A stretch of 64,000 bases of DNA from Collinsella sp. (GTDB taxonomy: Bacteria > Actinomycetota > Coriobacteriia > Coriobacteriales > Coriobacteriaceae): the NCBI GenBank assembly GCA_019414445.1, contig DXMA01000004.1, positions 62,001 through 126,000 on the forward strand, written 5' to 3'. How positions within the stretch are numbered: the stretch's first letter is position 1; the number at the start of each line of letters is the position of its first letter. The position numbers and the translations under genes were made by a program. Shown piece after piece: positions 9,040-18,254 of this stretch. The notes under the pieces were generated by a model. That model was given only the letters and a program-made list of their open reading frames with translations, was not told the DNA's origin and ran no database searches.

Positions 9040-10869
9040 GTGCGCAATCTCAAGATTCTGTTTTCCTATCTGGGGGCATACCGCCGCGATGCCATACTCG
9101 GCGTGCTCTTTGTGACGGCCGAAACGGCGCTCGAGCTGTTTATCCCGGTCATCATGGCAAATATCATCGACGTGGGCGTGCCCGCGGGCGACATCAACTA
9201 CATGCTGTTGCAGGGCACGTATATGTTGGCATGCGCCGCATGTTCGCTGGTACTTGGCTTAGGCTATGCGCGCACGTCCGCCCGCGTTGCCTCGGGGCTG
9301 GGCGCTAACCTACGCGAGGCGGAGTATCGCAAGATCCAGACGCTCGCTTTTGGCAATCTGGACAACTACGACGCCAGCTCGCTCGTCACGCGCATGACCA
9401 CCGACATCACCGTGATTCAAAACGCTATCGGCAATGGCTTTCGCCCCATGGTGCGCGGCCCCGTGACGCTTATCGTCGGCTTGGCCTATGCGCTGGTGCT
9501 GTCGCGTCCACTCGCTACGGTATTCGCAATTATTCTGCCGGTGCTGGCGATCGTGCTGGGCGTTATTACCTACCGTGTCAGTCCGCTCTACCGCCAGCTG
9601 CAGACCTCGATGGACCATCTCAACGGCGTGGTGCAGGAGGACCTCACCGCCGTGCGCGCCGTGAAGGCTTACGTGCGAGCCGAGCACGAGTGCGACAAGT
9701 TCGACACCGTCAATACCGAGCTCGCCGGCACGGCGACCAAGACCTTCGGCACCGCCGTGCTCAACCTGCCGGTGTTCCAACTCTCGATGTATGTGGCTGC
9801 GCTCTCTATCCTGTGGATTGGCGGCCGCATAATCATCGAAGGTCGCTTAGGCGTGGGCTCGCTCACGGGCTTTATGAGCTACGTGCTGCTGATCATGAAC
9901 TCGCTCATGATGATTTCCAACGTGTTTTTGCTGCTCACGCGCGCTCTTACGAGTGTGGGCCGTATCGCAGAGGTGCTCGATGAGGAGCCCTTTATCACCA
10001 ACCCTGCGGGAGACCTCGCGACTGCGGTGCCAGCGGACGGCAGTATCGAGTTTCGCGACGTTTCCTTTAAATACCGTGCGGATGCAGCCGAGGATGTGCT
10101 CGAGCATATCGACCTTCGCATCGAGAACGGCTCGACGGTGGGCATTCTCGGCGGCACGGGCTCGGGCAAGAGCTCGCTTGTGCAGCTGATTGCGCGCCTG
10201 TACGACGCTACCGAGGGCGCCGTGCTTGTGGGCGGACACGACGTGCGCGATTACGACCTGGTCGCCTTGCGCGACGTTGTGGGCATTGTGCTGCAAAAGA
10301 ATGTGCTGTTCACGGGCACCGTGCGCGAGAACCTGCAGTGGGGCAATCCGCAGGCGTCGGACGATGAGCTCCTCGCGGCTTGCTGCGCGGCGTGCGTGGA
10401 CGAGTTTCTGGATCGCATTGGCGGACTCGACGGCGAGTTGGGCCAAGGCGGTGCCGGTGTTTCGGGCGGACAAAAACAGCGTCTGTGCATCGCGCGTACG
10501 TTGCTCAAGCATCCGCGTGTGCTCATCTTTGATGACTCCACCAGCGCGGTCGATATGGCGACCGACGCCAAGATTCGCGAGCACATCGCTCGGATTCCCG
10601 ATACGACCGTGCTCATCATCGCTCAGCGCATCGCGAGCGTCATGGATGCCGATCGCATTGTGGTGTTGGACGACGGTCGTGTCCACGGCGTGGGCACGCA
10701 CGAGGAACTGCTGGCGGGCGACAACATCTACCAGGAGATTTACGCCTCGCAGATGGAGTTTGCGGGGAACGCGGACGCCGGTGACGGCAGCGACGATGGC
10801 TGCGCGAATGATCCGTTTTCCTCCGTCCCCAGCGGATCGACCTTGGAAGGGGGTGAGCGCCATGCCTAA
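9040..10869 (+). CDS. ABC exporter half-transporter (membrane and ATPase domains), subunit A
   Basis: 609 residues: six membrane helices (about 1-320), then a nucleotide-binding domain. Walker A GGTGSGKSS near residue 371, signature VSGGQKQRL near 475, Walker B VLIFDDSTSAVD near 495. The residue after the Walker B aspartate is aspartate instead of the catalytic glutamate, the usual sign of the degenerate ATP site in heterodimeric exporters of the TM287/288 type. GTG start at 9040 behind GGGGGA. It overlaps the next gene by 8 bases. Substrate not predictable; multidrug or lipid-like export is typical of the class. Confidence 0.93.
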   Translation: MRNLKILFSYLGAYRRDAILGVLFVTAETALELFIPVIMANIIDVGVPAGDINYMLLQGTYMLACAACSLVLGLGYARTSARVASGLGANLREAEYRKIQTLAFGNLDNYDASSLVTRMTTDITVIQNAIGNGFRPMVRGPVTLIVGLAYALVLSRPLATVFAIILPVLAIVLGVITYRVSPLYRQLQTSMDHLNGVVQEDLTAVRAVKAYVRAEHECDKFDTVNTELAGTATKTFGTAVLNLPVFQLSMYVAALSILWIGGRIIIEGRLGVGSLTGFMSYVLLIMNSLMMISNVFLLLTRALTSVGRIAEVLDEEPFITNPAGDLATAVPADGSIEFRDVSFKYRADAAEDVLEHIDLRIENGSTVGILGGTGSGKSSLVQLIARLYDATEGAVLVGGHDVRDYDLVALRDVVGIVLQKNVLFTGTVRENLQWGNPQASDDELLAACCAACVDEFLDRIGGLDGELGQGGAGVSGGQKQRLCIARTLLKHPRVLIFDDSTSAVDMATDAKIREHIARIPDTTVLIIAQRIASVMDADRIVVLDDGRVHGVGTHEELLAGDNIYQEIYASQMEFAGNADAGDGSDDGCANDPFSSVPSGSTLEGGERHA

Positions 10870-12760
10870 GACCGCAGCCCAAGCGCGCCCGGCCGACCTC
10901 AAGCGCACGGTGCGCCGCCTGCTCTCCTACATGGGGCATGCCAAGTTCTCGCTGCTGGCGGTGGGCGTGCTCGCCTCCGTTGCCGCCATCGCGAGCCTCG
11001 CCGGCACCTACATGGTGCGCCCCATCGTTAACGGTTTGGCCACGGGCGGGGAGGAACTGCTCGCCAAGCAAGTCATCCTGACGGCGATCATCTACGCCGC
11101 GGGCGTGCTCTCGGCCCTGGGCTACTCACAGATCATGGTGCGCGCGGCCCAACGCGTGGTGTTCGATATTCGCCGCGACCTGTTCGCGCACATCCAGAAG
11201 CTGCCGCTCAGCTATTTTGACGGCACGCGCTCGGGCGACATCATGAGCTTTTTCACTAACGACGTCGACACCGTCTCCGAAGCGCTCAACAACAGCTTTG
11301 CCAACGTGATTCAGGCCGCCATTCAGGTTGTGGGCACTACGGCCATGCTCATCATCCTTAACTGGCAGCTCACGATTATTACGCTCGTGTGCGATGCGGC
11401 CACTGTGCTGTATGCGCGCTACTCGGGCGCACGCTCTAAGCGTTTCTTTGCCGCCCAGCAGGCATCGCTTGGCGACCTGGACGGATATATCGAAGAGATG
11501 GTCTCGGGCCAAAAGGTCATCAAGGTCTTTAATCACGAACAGGCCAACGTGGCTGGTTTTGACGTGCGCAACCAAGAACTGCGCCGCACCGGCACCGCCG
11601 CCGTGAGCTATGCCAACTCCATGGTGCCCATGACCGTCGTGATTGGCTACGTCAATTATGCCATCGTTGCCGTGGCGGGCGGCATGCTCTGCATCAAGGG
11701 ACTCGCCGACGTAGGTGCGCTCGCAAGCTACCTGGTCTTTGTGCGTCAGGCTGCCATGCCCATCAACCAGTTTACGCAGCTCGGCAACTTCTTGCTCAAC
11801 GCGTTGGCCGGTGCCGAGCGCCTGTTTGCGGCTATGGACCTTAAGCCCGAGGTGGACGAGGGCTGCGTGGAGCTGGTGCAGACGGGCGACGCCGCGTGGG
11901 CGTGGAAGATTCCCGAGGGCCAGGGCGTGGGCGCGTACGGGCACCTGCATGATGTGGCTGCCGTTGATGAGTCGGGCCGTGCGGCGGCTGCCGACGGCAC
12001 CGAGCTCACGTGCGGCTTGGTCCCACTTGCCGGCGACGTGCGCTTCCATGCCGTGGACTTTTCCTACGTGCCAGGCACCCGTGTGCTCACGGATCTCAAC
12101 CTGTTTGCCAAGCCGGGCCAAAAGATCGCCTTTGTGGGCTCCACAGGCGCAGGTAAGACGACCATCACCAACCTCATCAACCGCTTCTACGAGGTCGATG
12201 ACGGCGAGATCACGTACGACGGCATTGACGTCAAGCACATTGCCAAGGCCAGCCTGCGCGGATCGCTCGGCATTGTGCTGCAGGACACGCACCTGTTTAG
12301 CGGCACCATTGCGCAGAACATCCGCTTTGGCAAGCTCGACGCGACCGACGAGGAGGTGCGCGCCGCTGCCGAGGCCGCCTGCGCCGACTCGTTTATCCGC
12401 CGCCTGCCGCAGGGCTATGACACGCTCGTGACCGCGGACGGTGCCAACCTGTCGCAGGGTCAGCGTCAGCTGCTCGCCATCGCGCGCGTGGCCGTCGCCG
12501 ACCCGCCGGTGCTCATCCTGGACGAGGCCACGAGCTCTATCGACACGCGCACCGAAAAGCTCATCGAGCGCGGCATGGACCGCATCATGCGTGGCCGCAC
12601 CACGTTTATGATCGCGCACCGCCTGTCCACCGTCCGCGACGCCGACGCCATCATGGTCCTCGAACACGGCCGCATCATCGAGCGCGGCACGCACGAAGAG
12701 CTGCTCGCCCAGCACGGTGAGTACTGGCAGCTGGCGCATGGCTTAAAAGAGTTGGATTAA
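10862..12760 (+). CDS. ABC exporter half-transporter, subunit B
   Basis: 632 residues from the ATG at 10862, overlapping the end of subunit A, which implies translational coupling and heterodimer formation. Six membrane helices, then an unusually long linker of about 60 residues (around 340-400) before the ATPase domain. Walker A GSTGAGKTT near 426, signature LSQGQRQLL near 529, Walker B VLILDEATSSID near 548 with the intact catalytic glutamate, so this partner supplies the consensus catalytic residue missing in subunit A. Followed 50 bases later by a family-2 palindrome. Confidence 0.93.
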   Translation: MPKTAAQARPADLKRTVRRLLSYMGHAKFSLLAVGVLASVAAIASLAGTYMVRPIVNGLATGGEELLAKQVILTAIIYAAGVLSALGYSQIMVRAAQRVVFDIRRDLFAHIQKLPLSYFDGTRSGDIMSFFTNDVDTVSEALNNSFANVIQAAIQVVGTTAMLIILNWQLTIITLVCDAATVLYARYSGARSKRFFAAQQASLGDLDGYIEEMVSGQKVIKVFNHEQANVAGFDVRNQELRRTGTAAVSYANSMVPMTVVIGYVNYAIVAVAGGMLCIKGLADVGALASYLVFVRQAAMPINQFTQLGNFLLNALAGAERLFAAMDLKPEVDEGCVELVQTGDAAWAWKIPEGQGVGAYGHLHDVAAVDESGRAAAADGTELTCGLVPLAGDVRFHAVDFSYVPGTRVLTDLNLFAKPGQKIAFVGSTGAGKTTITNLINRFYEVDDGEITYDGIDVKHIAKASLRGSLGIVLQDTHLFSGTIAQNIRFGKLDATDEEVRAAAEAACADSFIRRLPQGYDTLVTADGANLSQGQRQLLAIARVAVADPPVLILDEATSSIDTRTEKLIERGMDRIMRGRTTFMIAHRLSTVRDADAIMVLEHGRIIERGTHEELLAQHGEYWQLAHGLKELD

Positions 12761-12810
12761 CCCGTTCGAGCACGATGCTTTGGCCCCTCTATGCTCCTCA
12801 CCTCGCCTCA

Positions 12811-12875
12811 AACCATCACAACATTCGAAGTTTTTTGCCAAAAACGGGAAAAGCATCGAATGTTGTGATGGTTTT
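12811..12875 (+). repeat. Family-2 palindrome, copy 1
   Basis: AACCATCACAACATTCGA and its exact reverse complement enclose an A/T-rich centre of about 28 bases. It sits 50 bases after the exporter operon. Related copies are at 14053, 18160 and 28157; copies 1 and 2 share one centre type, copies 3 and 4 another. Confidence 0.9.
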
Positions 12876-12975
12876 TCTACCACTCGATCGGGTGGAATCG
12901 CTTTCTTGCGCACGAAGGTGTGCGGACCCGTGGGCAGGGGAATAAGGTTGGTTATCCGACTCCATTGGAGGGCTC

Positions 12976-14013
12976 ATGGACCTGCCGATCGTCCTGTCCC
13001 ATAAGACTGCCTGGCTGTACCACAACGTGGCGCGCCCGTCCGAGCCGCTCTCGCGAGCAAGCAGCCTATACGATGAGGACTCGCTTGCTAGCGAGGCGGA
13101 GCCGATTGCGGACCTGCCCAAATTGGGGCTCGATGCCAAGGGGCTGAGGGCTTCAACGGCAGTTGGAATCGTTACCGACTATCTGGTTTCGCTTGGTATT
13201 CCACGAGAAGAGCTCGATCATATCGACACGCTCGTCAACTTCGATTTTGAGCGCTCGACGCCGGCTGGATTTAGGTGCCACGTGTTTGGGGCGCCGGTAC
13301 CTCCAGGCCATCTTATCGAGGTGGCAGAGGGCCTTCTGGTGGTTGATGAGGCCATGTGCTTTGTCCAGGCGGGTTCGTGGATGAGTGAGCCCGAGCAGCT
13401 GGAATATGGCTACGAAATCTGCGCCCGATACCATTTGAATCATCTGTCGACAGGCGATTATATCGAGATGGGGCAGAGGTATACCGTTGCCGACTTGATT
13501 GCCTATTGCAATGAGAACCGATCTCGTCAGGGGGCTATACGCGCGGCCGCCGTGCTCAAGCGCGTGCACGATGGCGCGCGGTCGCCCATGGAGACGGCCA
13601 CCGCAATCATGGTCGTAGCAAAACGTTTCCAGGGCGGGCTGGGATACGCCAAAATCGAGCTCAACCATAGGGTCGATGTTCCCAACGAGTTCAAGTGTCT
13701 CGCAAAGGCCGGGTATTTCGAGATTGACGTATATGCGCCTGCGAGCGGTACGGGGGTTGAATACAACGGCTCGGACCATCTCGATAAACAGCGCAGTGCG
13801 TCTGATGCGGAGCGTATGACCGTACTGAGCGCGCTGGGCTTTAGGATGATCGTCCTCACCGGGACTCAGTTTGCCCATCAGCTGCAATTGCACCGGGCGA
13901 TGAACGCCATCGCACTCGCTATGGGTCTCAAGCGCGACCGAAGCGAAGCGTTCCAAAAGCGGCAGAACGACCTGCGAGAATTCGTGATTCGTCACTGGGA
14001 CGACGGCCTTTAG
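12976..14013 (+). CDS. DUF559-like protein with a predicted PD-(D/E)xK nuclease fold
   Basis: 345 residues, ATG at 12976 behind GGAGGG. The C-terminal third reads like the DUF559 (Vsr/MutH-like) fold: ARSPMETATAIM (Glu206), EIDVYAP (Asp251), then VEYNGSDH (Glu262 and His268). These fit the Glu...Asp...Glu-x-Tyr arrangement of PD-(D/E)xK nucleases. The N-terminal two thirds start LSHKTAWLYH, as seen in coriobacterial proteins annotated as AbiEi-like, but that link is only inferred. No methylase or toxin gene is next to it. The gene is bracketed by two same-orientation family-2 palindromes (12811 and 14053), which suggests it may move or have moved as a unit. Function unknown. Confidence 0.75.
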   Translation: MDLPIVLSHKTAWLYHNVARPSEPLSRASSLYDEDSLASEAEPIADLPKLGLDAKGLRASTAVGIVTDYLVSLGIPREELDHIDTLVNFDFERSTPAGFRCHVFGAPVPPGHLIEVAEGLLVVDEAMCFVQAGSWMSEPEQLEYGYEICARYHLNHLSTGDYIEMGQRYTVADLIAYCNENRSRQGAIRAAAVLKRVHDGARSPMETATAIMVVAKRFQGGLGYAKIELNHRVDVPNEFKCLAKAGYFEIDVYAPASGTGVEYNGSDHLDKQRSASDAERMTVLSALGFRMIVLTGTQFAHQLQLHRAMNAIALAMGLKRDRSEAFQKRQNDLREFVIRHWDDGL

Positions 14014-14052
14014 GGGCGTTCCGGCCCTTCTACGGGGTGCCGTGGGCAGGCA

Positions 14053-14114
14053 AACCATCACAACATTCGACGTTTTTTGTCAAAATCGGGAAAAGTATCG
14101 AATGTTGTGATGGT
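14053..14114 (+). repeat. Family-2 palindrome, copy 2
   Basis: Same 17-bp arms (ACCATCACAACATTCGA) as copy 1 with a near-identical centre (GTTTTTTGtCAAAAtCGGGAAAA type). Forty bases after the DUF559-like gene. Confidence 0.9.
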
Positions 14115-14246
14115 CTGTGCTGAGGATGGGCTTGGGAAGTCCGTTTTGCTCGAAGCGACCTGTCCTGTCGTACGGGTGTCGGCATGATTCTCTCGTGGGG
14201 TATTATGTTTTCCGAAGAATAAAACGCCGCGTGAGGGGAGGGCTGC

Positions 14247-15302
14247 GTGGACGGGCACGTGCAACATGACGGCTTTGGCCGCGATATCAACTACCTGCGC
14301 ATTGCCGTTACCGACAAGTGCAATTTCCGCTGCATTTACTGCATGCCGGCCGATGGCGTGGCGCCCCGTGCACACGACGAGCTACTCAGCGCCGAGGAAA
14401 TCGCCCGCTTTGTGCGCTTGGTGGCGGGGGAGGGCATTCGCCGCGTACGCCTGACGGGCGGCGAGCCGCTGGTCAGCCGCCGTATCATCCCGCTCATTCG
14501 CGACATCCGCGCGATTCCGCGGATCGAGGACATCTCGCTCACCACCAACGGAGCCCTGCTGCCCAAGCTGGCGCCGCAGCTCAAGGACGCGGGGCTTAAC
14601 CGCGTCAACATTTCGCTCGACACGCTCGACCCTACGCTCTTTGGAAAGATCACGCGCCTGGGTCGACTCGAGCAGACCATGGCTGGCATCGACGCGGCGC
14701 TGGCTTGGGGCTTTGAGCCCGTTAAGGTCAACTGCGTTGCGGTGCGCCGGCTCAACCAGGATGTGGCGGCCCTTGCACGGCTCACGCTCGACCGCCCCAT
14801 CCACCTGCGCTTTATCGAATACATGCCCATTGGCGATGAGCGCACGAGCTCGCATTGCGCTGTGGACCCGCATGCGCCCGCGCTCAATCCCGAGCTGTGG
14901 GACGCGAGCGATACCGTGCCGAGCGACGAGCTGCGGGCGCGCATCAATGCCGGGGCCGCCGCGGTGGGTCTGGGCGAGCTCGAGCCGCTTGACATCAACG
15001 ACGCTCCTGCCGGCGCGGGCCCCGCACGTTATTGGCACTTTTCGGGTGCGGCGGGAACGGTCGGCTTCATTAGCGCCATGTCCAACCATTTTTGCGCGAA
15101 TTGCAACCGTCTGCGCCTGACGGCCGATGGCAACGTGCGTCCGTGCCTGTTCAGCGATGCTGAGTATTCGGTGCGTGAAGCGCTGCGCCGTGGTGATGAT
15201 ATGCAGGTACTTTCGATTTGGCGCGATGCCGTGGCCCACAAACCGCAGGAACACGCGATAATTGAGGGCACGCAACGATTTATGTCCCAAATCGGAGGAT
15301 GA
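14247..15302 (+). CDS. moaA: GTP 3',8-cyclase (radical SAM), molybdenum cofactor biosynthesis
   Basis: 351 residues. Converts GTP to 3',8-cyclo-GTP, the first step of molybdopterin synthesis. Radical-SAM cluster cysteines Cys25, Cys29 and Cys32 in KCNFRCIYC; second Fe-S cluster in CANCNRLRLTADGNVRPCLF; the essential double-glycine tail (QIGG) is present. The GTG at 14247 follows AGGGGAGGG. It ends 4 bases before the moaC-mobB gene, so both are one operon; the other Mo-cofactor genes are not in the window. Confidence 0.96.
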   Translation: MDGHVQHDGFGRDINYLRIAVTDKCNFRCIYCMPADGVAPRAHDELLSAEEIARFVRLVAGEGIRRVRLTGGEPLVSRRIIPLIRDIRAIPRIEDISLTTNGALLPKLAPQLKDAGLNRVNISLDTLDPTLFGKITRLGRLEQTMAGIDAALAWGFEPVKVNCVAVRRLNQDVAALARLTLDRPIHLRFIEYMPIGDERTSSHCAVDPHAPALNPELWDASDTVPSDELRARINAGAAAVGLGELEPLDINDAPAGAGPARYWHFSGAAGTVGFISAMSNHFCANCNRLRLTADGNVRPCLFSDAEYSVREALRRGDDMQVLSIWRDAVAHKPQEHAIIEGTQRFMSQIGG

Positions 15303-15306
15303 TCAT

Positions 15307-16611
15307 ATGGCCAAGAGCAGGTACGCCGATGCCACCAAGGCCGCTCGCAGGGCCGCGATGTCTGCCCACAAAGTCACGGCTGCAGCGAATGCTGGCAACG
15401 CCGCCGTGCCCGCGCAGCCGACTGCCAGCGCTGTCACCGAGCCCGCCCGCGACGCCCGTCGCGACGAGCTGACGCATGTGGACGCCAAGGGCGAGGTTCG
15501 CATGGTCGACGTGTCCGACAAGGCCGAGACCCATCGCATTGCCATCGCCGAGGGCACCATCCTCATGCATCCCGAGACGCAGGCCATGGTGCTGCAGGAC
15601 CGCGCCAAAAAGGGCGATGTGCTTGCCTGCGCGCGCGTGGCGGGCATCATGGCCATCAAGCGCACGAGTGACATCATCCCCATGTGCCATCCGCTGCTCA
15701 TTACCAAGAGCAAGTGCGACATTGCGCCCATCGCTGCGGCGGGGACGCCGGCCGAGGACGTGCCCGAGGGCTGGGCGCCGGCGCGCGCGGACGGGCAGGT
15801 CGGCTTTCACGTACTGGTTACGGCGGGCGTGACGGGCAAGACGGGTATCGAGATGGAGGCCCTGACCGGCGCGAGCGCCGCGTGCCTAACGATTTATGAC
15901 ATGTGCAAGGCCGTCGATCGCGGCATGGAGATCGTCGACGTGCGCCTGTTGCACAAGGAGGGCGGCCGCTCGGGTGTGTGGGACCGCGCCGAGCGCCAGG
16001 CCGCTGCTGTTGAGGCTGTGGGGGCCGCGGGCGACGCACCCGCGAGCGCACCCGTCGCCGTTGCACCCGCAGCTCCGACACCGGCAGTCCCCGCGATCGC
16101 GTTTATCGGCTACCAAAACTCGGGCAAGACCACGCTCGTCGAGAAGGTCATTGCCGAGCTCACCCGCCGCGGCCTGCGCGTGGGTTCGCTCAAGCATCAC
16201 GGGCATCACGGCTTTGATATCGACGTGCCCGCTAAGGATACGTGGCGCCATCACCAGGCCGGATCCAAGCACGTGGGCCTCATCTGTGCCACGCGCTGGG
16301 CGGAGTACGCCGACACGCGCGAGGAGGACGAGATGCCCGCGCGCGAACTGCTGTCGCGCTACAACGATGTCGACGTGGTGATCATTGAGGGCTACAAGAC
16401 CGAGGGCTTCGACAACATCGTCGTCGCGCGCTCCGGTGTCGACCGTCTGCGCGGCAAGAGCTCGCTCGACCTGGTCGACGGTCACACGCTGGCCCTTGCC
16501 TGCAACGAGGCCCTGGCACGCCAGGCATTCGACGCCGGCTTTGCGACCCGAGCCATCAACATCAACGACGCCCGAGCCATCTGCGATCTGATCCAAGATC
16601 ATCTGGCCTAA
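15307..16611 (+). CDS. Fused MoaC (cyclic pyranopterin monophosphate synthase) - MobB (GTP-binding guanine-dinucleotide factor)
   Basis: 434 residues from the ATG at 15307, behind CGGAGGA that overlaps the moaA end. Residues about 55-235 are MoaC: LTHVDAKGEVRMVDVS, IPMCHPLLIT, TGIEMEALTGAS and the KEGGRSG loop. An Ala/Pro-rich linker of about 35 residues leads to MobB (about 262-434) with Walker A GYQNSGKTT (about 269-277), LKHHGHHGFDIDVPAKDT and VVIIEGYK. MoaC finishes the pterin ring begun by MoaA; MobB helps load nucleotide onto the cofactor. Normally these are separate proteins. The N-terminal 50 residues are low complexity. Confidence 0.93.
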   Translation: MAKSRYADATKAARRAAMSAHKVTAAANAGNAAVPAQPTASAVTEPARDARRDELTHVDAKGEVRMVDVSDKAETHRIAIAEGTILMHPETQAMVLQDRAKKGDVLACARVAGIMAIKRTSDIIPMCHPLLITKSKCDIAPIAAAGTPAEDVPEGWAPARADGQVGFHVLVTAGVTGKTGIEMEALTGASAACLTIYDMCKAVDRGMEIVDVRLLHKEGGRSGVWDRAERQAAAVEAVGAAGDAPASAPVAVAPAAPTPAVPAIAFIGYQNSGKTTLVEKVIAELTRRGLRVGSLKHHGHHGFDIDVPAKDTWRHHQAGSKHVGLICATRWAEYADTREEDEMPARELLSRYNDVDVVIIEGYKTEGFDNIVVARSGVDRLRGKSSLDLVDGHTLALACNEALARQAFDAGFATRAININDARAICDLIQDHLA

Positions 16612-16612
16612 A

Positions 16613-16650
16613 ACCTGCCAAAAAGGGACAGGTTTATTTTGGCAGGTTTT
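16613..16650 (+). terminator. Palindrome after moaC-mobB (variant arms, family-1 core)
   Basis: AAACCTGCCAAAA and TTTTGGCAGGTTTT surround the same GGGACAGG core as family 1, one base after the stop codon region. Likely terminates the operon; it also shows that family-1 arms can change in step while the core stays. Confidence 0.75.
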
Positions 16651-16669
16651 ATCTGGGCAAACGCCATTT

Positions 16670-16707
16670 CCACCACAAAGGGGCCAGGCACCTTTGTGGC
16701 GGTTTTT
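16670..16707 (+). repeat. Family-1 palindrome
   Basis: CCACCACAAAG, GGGCCAGGCAC core, CTTTGTGGCGG and TTTTT. Second palindrome in a row after moaC-mobB, reading in the same direction as the gene. Confidence 0.85.
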
Positions 16708-16876
16708 GCTTTGGTAGATGTGTGGGACATGCCTTACAATCTACCAAGTAGTTCATGACGGGCGAAAAACGGAGAGAAGGGTCCTGATGCGTCCTTAATG
16801 TTTCATGCGGATAGATTGATTTGACAGACGGTGGCGAATGCCCGCCGTCCGCATTCGTATGAAACAAGGAGTCTCC

Positions 16877-18157
16877 ATGCTCGTCTCTCTTTTCTCAAAG
16901 CCTCAATCATCGCTGTCCGTGCAGGCCAAGCGCCTGGTGGCGATGCGCTTTCTCATCTACACCGGGTTTCAGACCAGTTATTTTATCGGCGTCATCGGAA
17001 CGCTCACCTATGCAGACGATGCCTCAGTCGTGGCGACATCGCTGGCCGTCCTGTTCATGAACGTTTTCGTGATCCTGGGATCCTTTGCGGGTGGCGCGGT
17101 GCTCGACGCCTGGGGTCCGCGCCGCCATTTCTTGCTGAGCATTGTGGGCACGCTCGCAACTGGCACGGCAATCATCGCCTTTGGCAGCGCGACCGGCATC
17201 GTCCTGCTCGGCGCGGTGTTTCTGGGCTTTGTGATGGGGTTCGCCCAGCCCATTGCCACATCCTATCCGGCCTACCTCACCGACGATCCTGTCGAGCTCA
17301 AAGACATCAACTCCGCCATCGCCATGTTTTCAAACGTGAGTATCATCGTTGGCCCCACGCTGGGCGGCTTTGTCGCGGCGGCTGCGTCGTCGCGCGCGGT
17401 GTTTGTGCTCATGATGCTCTTTACCGTGCTGGCGCTCGTCGTCGGTTGGGGCTTTAGGCCGCAGACCAGCCATGTCGCCGGGCATGCGGATGCCGATTCG
17501 GCAGAGGAAGGGGAGCGTGCGGGACAAAGCTCCAACCCCAGCACGTCCACCCGCGCCACCTTCGCAGCCAGCATCAAGACAGTCTTCACCAACAGCGTTC
17601 TCGCCCTGCTGTTTTGCATTATTTTTCTTTCGAACTTTGGCTACGGAGCCTTCGATCCGCTGGAGTCGTTCTTCTACCGCGATGTCCTGCACGTCGGCGT
17701 TGAGTGGATGGGTTGGCTCTCGTCTGCCTCGGGCGTGGGCGCGGTGCTGGGTGCCGTGCTCGCGCTCCGTTTGCCGCCGCGCTTTGTCAGCCTCAAAACG
17801 CTGCTCGTGGCACTCATGTCCGTGGGCCTGGGAAGCCTGCTCTACGTGGGGACACCGTACGTGGGTGTAGCCCTCGTCGGCCAGATTGTCCTGGGCGTGG
17901 CTTGGGGCGTCGTCAACCCGCTCCACAACACGATCGTGCAAACGACGGCTCCGCTCGAGCAGCTCGGTCGCGTCAACTCGGTCATGGGCTTTGGCAACAT
18001 GTTTGCCGGCGTAGCCCCGCTGGCGATTGCCCCTTGGCTGGCGGCGACGTTTGGCGTGCAGCAGACGCTCGTTGGGGCGGGCATGGTCGTGACGGCAGTT
18101 CCCGCGGCGTTGCTGCTGTTTGGCCGCTGGCACTTGGATCGTGCCGCAAAGCAGTAA
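16877..18157 (+). CDS. Major facilitator superfamily transporter
   Basis: 426 residues from the ATG at 16877, chosen for AAGGAG eight bases upstream; an earlier in-frame ATG lacks a site. Twelve predicted membrane helices in two halves with a charged central loop (about 208-235, rich in Asp/Glu/Ser). FAGGAVLDAWGPRRHFL matches the loop 2-3 signature region. Substrate unknown. The gene stands alone and is followed within 5 bases by a family-2 palindrome. Confidence 0.88.
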   Translation: MLVSLFSKPQSSLSVQAKRLVAMRFLIYTGFQTSYFIGVIGTLTYADDASVVATSLAVLFMNVFVILGSFAGGAVLDAWGPRRHFLLSIVGTLATGTAIIAFGSATGIVLLGAVFLGFVMGFAQPIATSYPAYLTDDPVELKDINSAIAMFSNVSIIVGPTLGGFVAAAASSRAVFVLMMLFTVLALVVGWGFRPQTSHVAGHADADSAEEGERAGQSSNPSTSTRATFAASIKTVFTNSVLALLFCIIFLSNFGYGAFDPLESFFYRDVLHVGVEWMGWLSSASGVGAVLGAVLALRLPPRFVSLKTLLVALMSVGLGSLLYVGTPYVGVALVGQIVLGVAWGVVNPLHNTIVQTTAPLEQLGRVNSVMGFGNMFAGVAPLAIAPWLAATFGVQQTLVGAGMVVTAVPAALLLFGRWHLDRAAKQ

Positions 18158-18159
18158 AA

Positions 18160-18221
18160 TCCATCACAACATTCGATGAAAATCGCGATTTTGCCGAAAA
18201 ACGTCGAATGTTGTGATGGTT
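18160..18221 (-). repeat. Family-2 palindrome, copy 3
   Basis: CCATCACAACATTCGA arms as in copies 1-2; the centre contains a second dyad (GAAAATCGCGATTTT). The centre aligns with the reverse complement of copies 1-2, so orientation is opposite. It starts 2 bases after the transporter's stop codon. Confidence 0.9.
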
Positions 18222-18254
18222 TGCGCCCCGGGCCAGGTCACCCCGCGGGTTTGG

